NCBI GenBank assembly: GCA_021739635.1
Contig: JAIPBH010000008.1
Coordinates: forward strand, 124,001 to 188,000
Direction: 5' to 3'
Length of the DNA stretch: 64,000 nt
Source: Flavobacteriaceae bacterium
Lineage (GTDB): Bacteria > Bacteroidota > Bacteroidia > Flavobacteriales > Flavobacteriaceae
Shown: positions 63,638-64,000 of the stretch, in pieces
Layout: each line of letters opens with the position of its first letter
Numbering within the stretch: position 1 is the first letter of the stretch
Made by a program: the position numbers and the translations under genes
The notes under the pieces: model-generated
Told to the model about the DNA's origin: nothing
The model's input: only the letters and a program-made list of their open reading frames with translations
The model's database searches: none

Positions 63638-64000
63638 ATGTTTAGAACAAAAAAAAATAACCCACAAATAGATAAAGAACAATTAGAACTCATTAAAAAC
63701 GCTCAAAAACGTATTAAACAAAAAAAGCGATTATATATTCACTTTGTTATATTTTTAATAGGTTCAGTATTTTTTATATTACTAAATTTAGTTCTTGGCT
63801 TTGGTAAAGACTTCAAACCTTTTCATACAAATTGGTTTGTATATGCTATTTTAAGCTGGCTATTTTTACTTCTATATCACACATTCAATGTTTTTATTAC
63901 CCACTATTTTATGGGAAAAGAATGGGAACAAAAGCAATTAGAAAAACTAGTTGCCAAACAAAAACAGCGTATTGAAGAACTTAAAAAAGCAATTCCAGTT
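63638..64000 (+). CDS. 2TM domain-containing membrane protein (cut by window edge)
   Basis: Read directly: ATG at 63638, open for 121 codons to the window end. A basic N-terminus (MFRTKKNNPQIDKEQLELI), two hydrophobic helices (about 34-53 and 69-92) with a short loop, then a charged helix EWEQKQLEKLVAKQKQRIEEL. This matches the flavobacterial 2TM domain (PF13239 type), sometimes linked to LytTR-type regulators. The stop codon is outside the window. Confidence 0.8.
   Translation, partial: MFRTKKNNPQIDKEQLELIKNAQKRIKQKKRLYIHFVIFLIGSVFFILLNLVLGFGKDFKPFHTNWFVYAILSWLFLLLYHTFNVFITHYFMGKEWEQKQLEKLVAKQKQRIEELKKAIPV

Noticed and set aside
1-64000. CRISPR arrays, tRNA/rRNA genes, insertion sequences, prophage.
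   Set aside because: Looked for spaced repeats, T-loop sequences, transposase motifs and integrase genes by eye; none found.

Overview
The window is AT-rich bacterial chromosome from a member of the Bacteroidota, most likely a (marine) Flavobacteriaceae species. The evidence is the family content: GLPGLI protein, XrtF exosortase with its F-system partner and a PID-CTERM-type substrate, DUF5686/carboxypeptidase-regulatory outer-membrane proteins, DUF1080 proteins, a succinylornithine-type ArgF', a SAM-II long-loop riboswitch, TAnnTTTG promoter boxes and an absence of Shine-Dalgarno sequences. I see no tRNA, rRNA, CRISPR, insertion sequence or prophage. The window begins and ends inside genes.

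Layout. 1-4.4 kb: partial TPR protein, leuA-leuB, small DoxX-like membrane protein. 4.4-7.5 kb: acyltransferase, secreted esterase and SBF-like transporter on the minus strand. 7.5-18.5 kb: one compact minus-strand arginine and proline operon (GNAT acylglutamate synthase, argG, argC, proC, argD, proA, proB, argF', argB, argE, argH). The 500-bp region before it encodes a 24-residue peptide with six arginines and a second nine-residue uORF, which looks like an undescribed arginine attenuator. 19-31.4 kb: a sugar locus around an AraC regulator. A minus-strand operon (TIM-barrel lipoprotein, MFS permease, Gfo/Idh, isomerase, two DUF1080) and a plus-strand operon (GMC dehydrogenase, its Tat subunit, DUF1080, Tat-exported Gfo/Idh) fit oxidation of a glycoside at C3 followed by cleavage of the 3-keto product. 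An azurin lipoprotein sits at the end. A 21-bp motif occurs on both sides of araC. 31.4-33.3 kb: a GapN-like aldehyde dehydrogenase preceded by a LacI-type palindrome.

33.3-38.8 kb: ilvDBNC operon for valine/isoleucine. 38.8-40.5 kb: metK with a SAM-II riboswitch whose ligand loop can pair with a segment just before the start codon. 40.5-42.4 kb: glycosyltransferase and LpxH-like phosphoesterase. 42.7-44 kb: a three-gene exosortase F unit with its own small substrate. 44-47.7 kb: outer-membrane beta-barrel and GLPGLI protein. 47.8-49.2 kb: secreted hypothetical protein and deoxynucleoside kinase. 49.3-52.3 kb: membrane and soluble pyrophosphatases. 52.6-56.7 kb: SulP transporter converging on a DUF5686 protein. 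56.8-64 kb: pyruvate dehydrogenase E1 beta, etfBA, bifunctional nuclease, nucleoside transporter, thymidylate synthase, a CBM48-like protein and the start of a 2TM protein.

The window is dominated by amino-acid biosynthesis (Leu, Arg, Pro, Val/Ile, SAM), and at least two of these loci show cis-acting RNA or leader-peptide control. All calls come from reading the sequence and from family knowledge; no database search was run.
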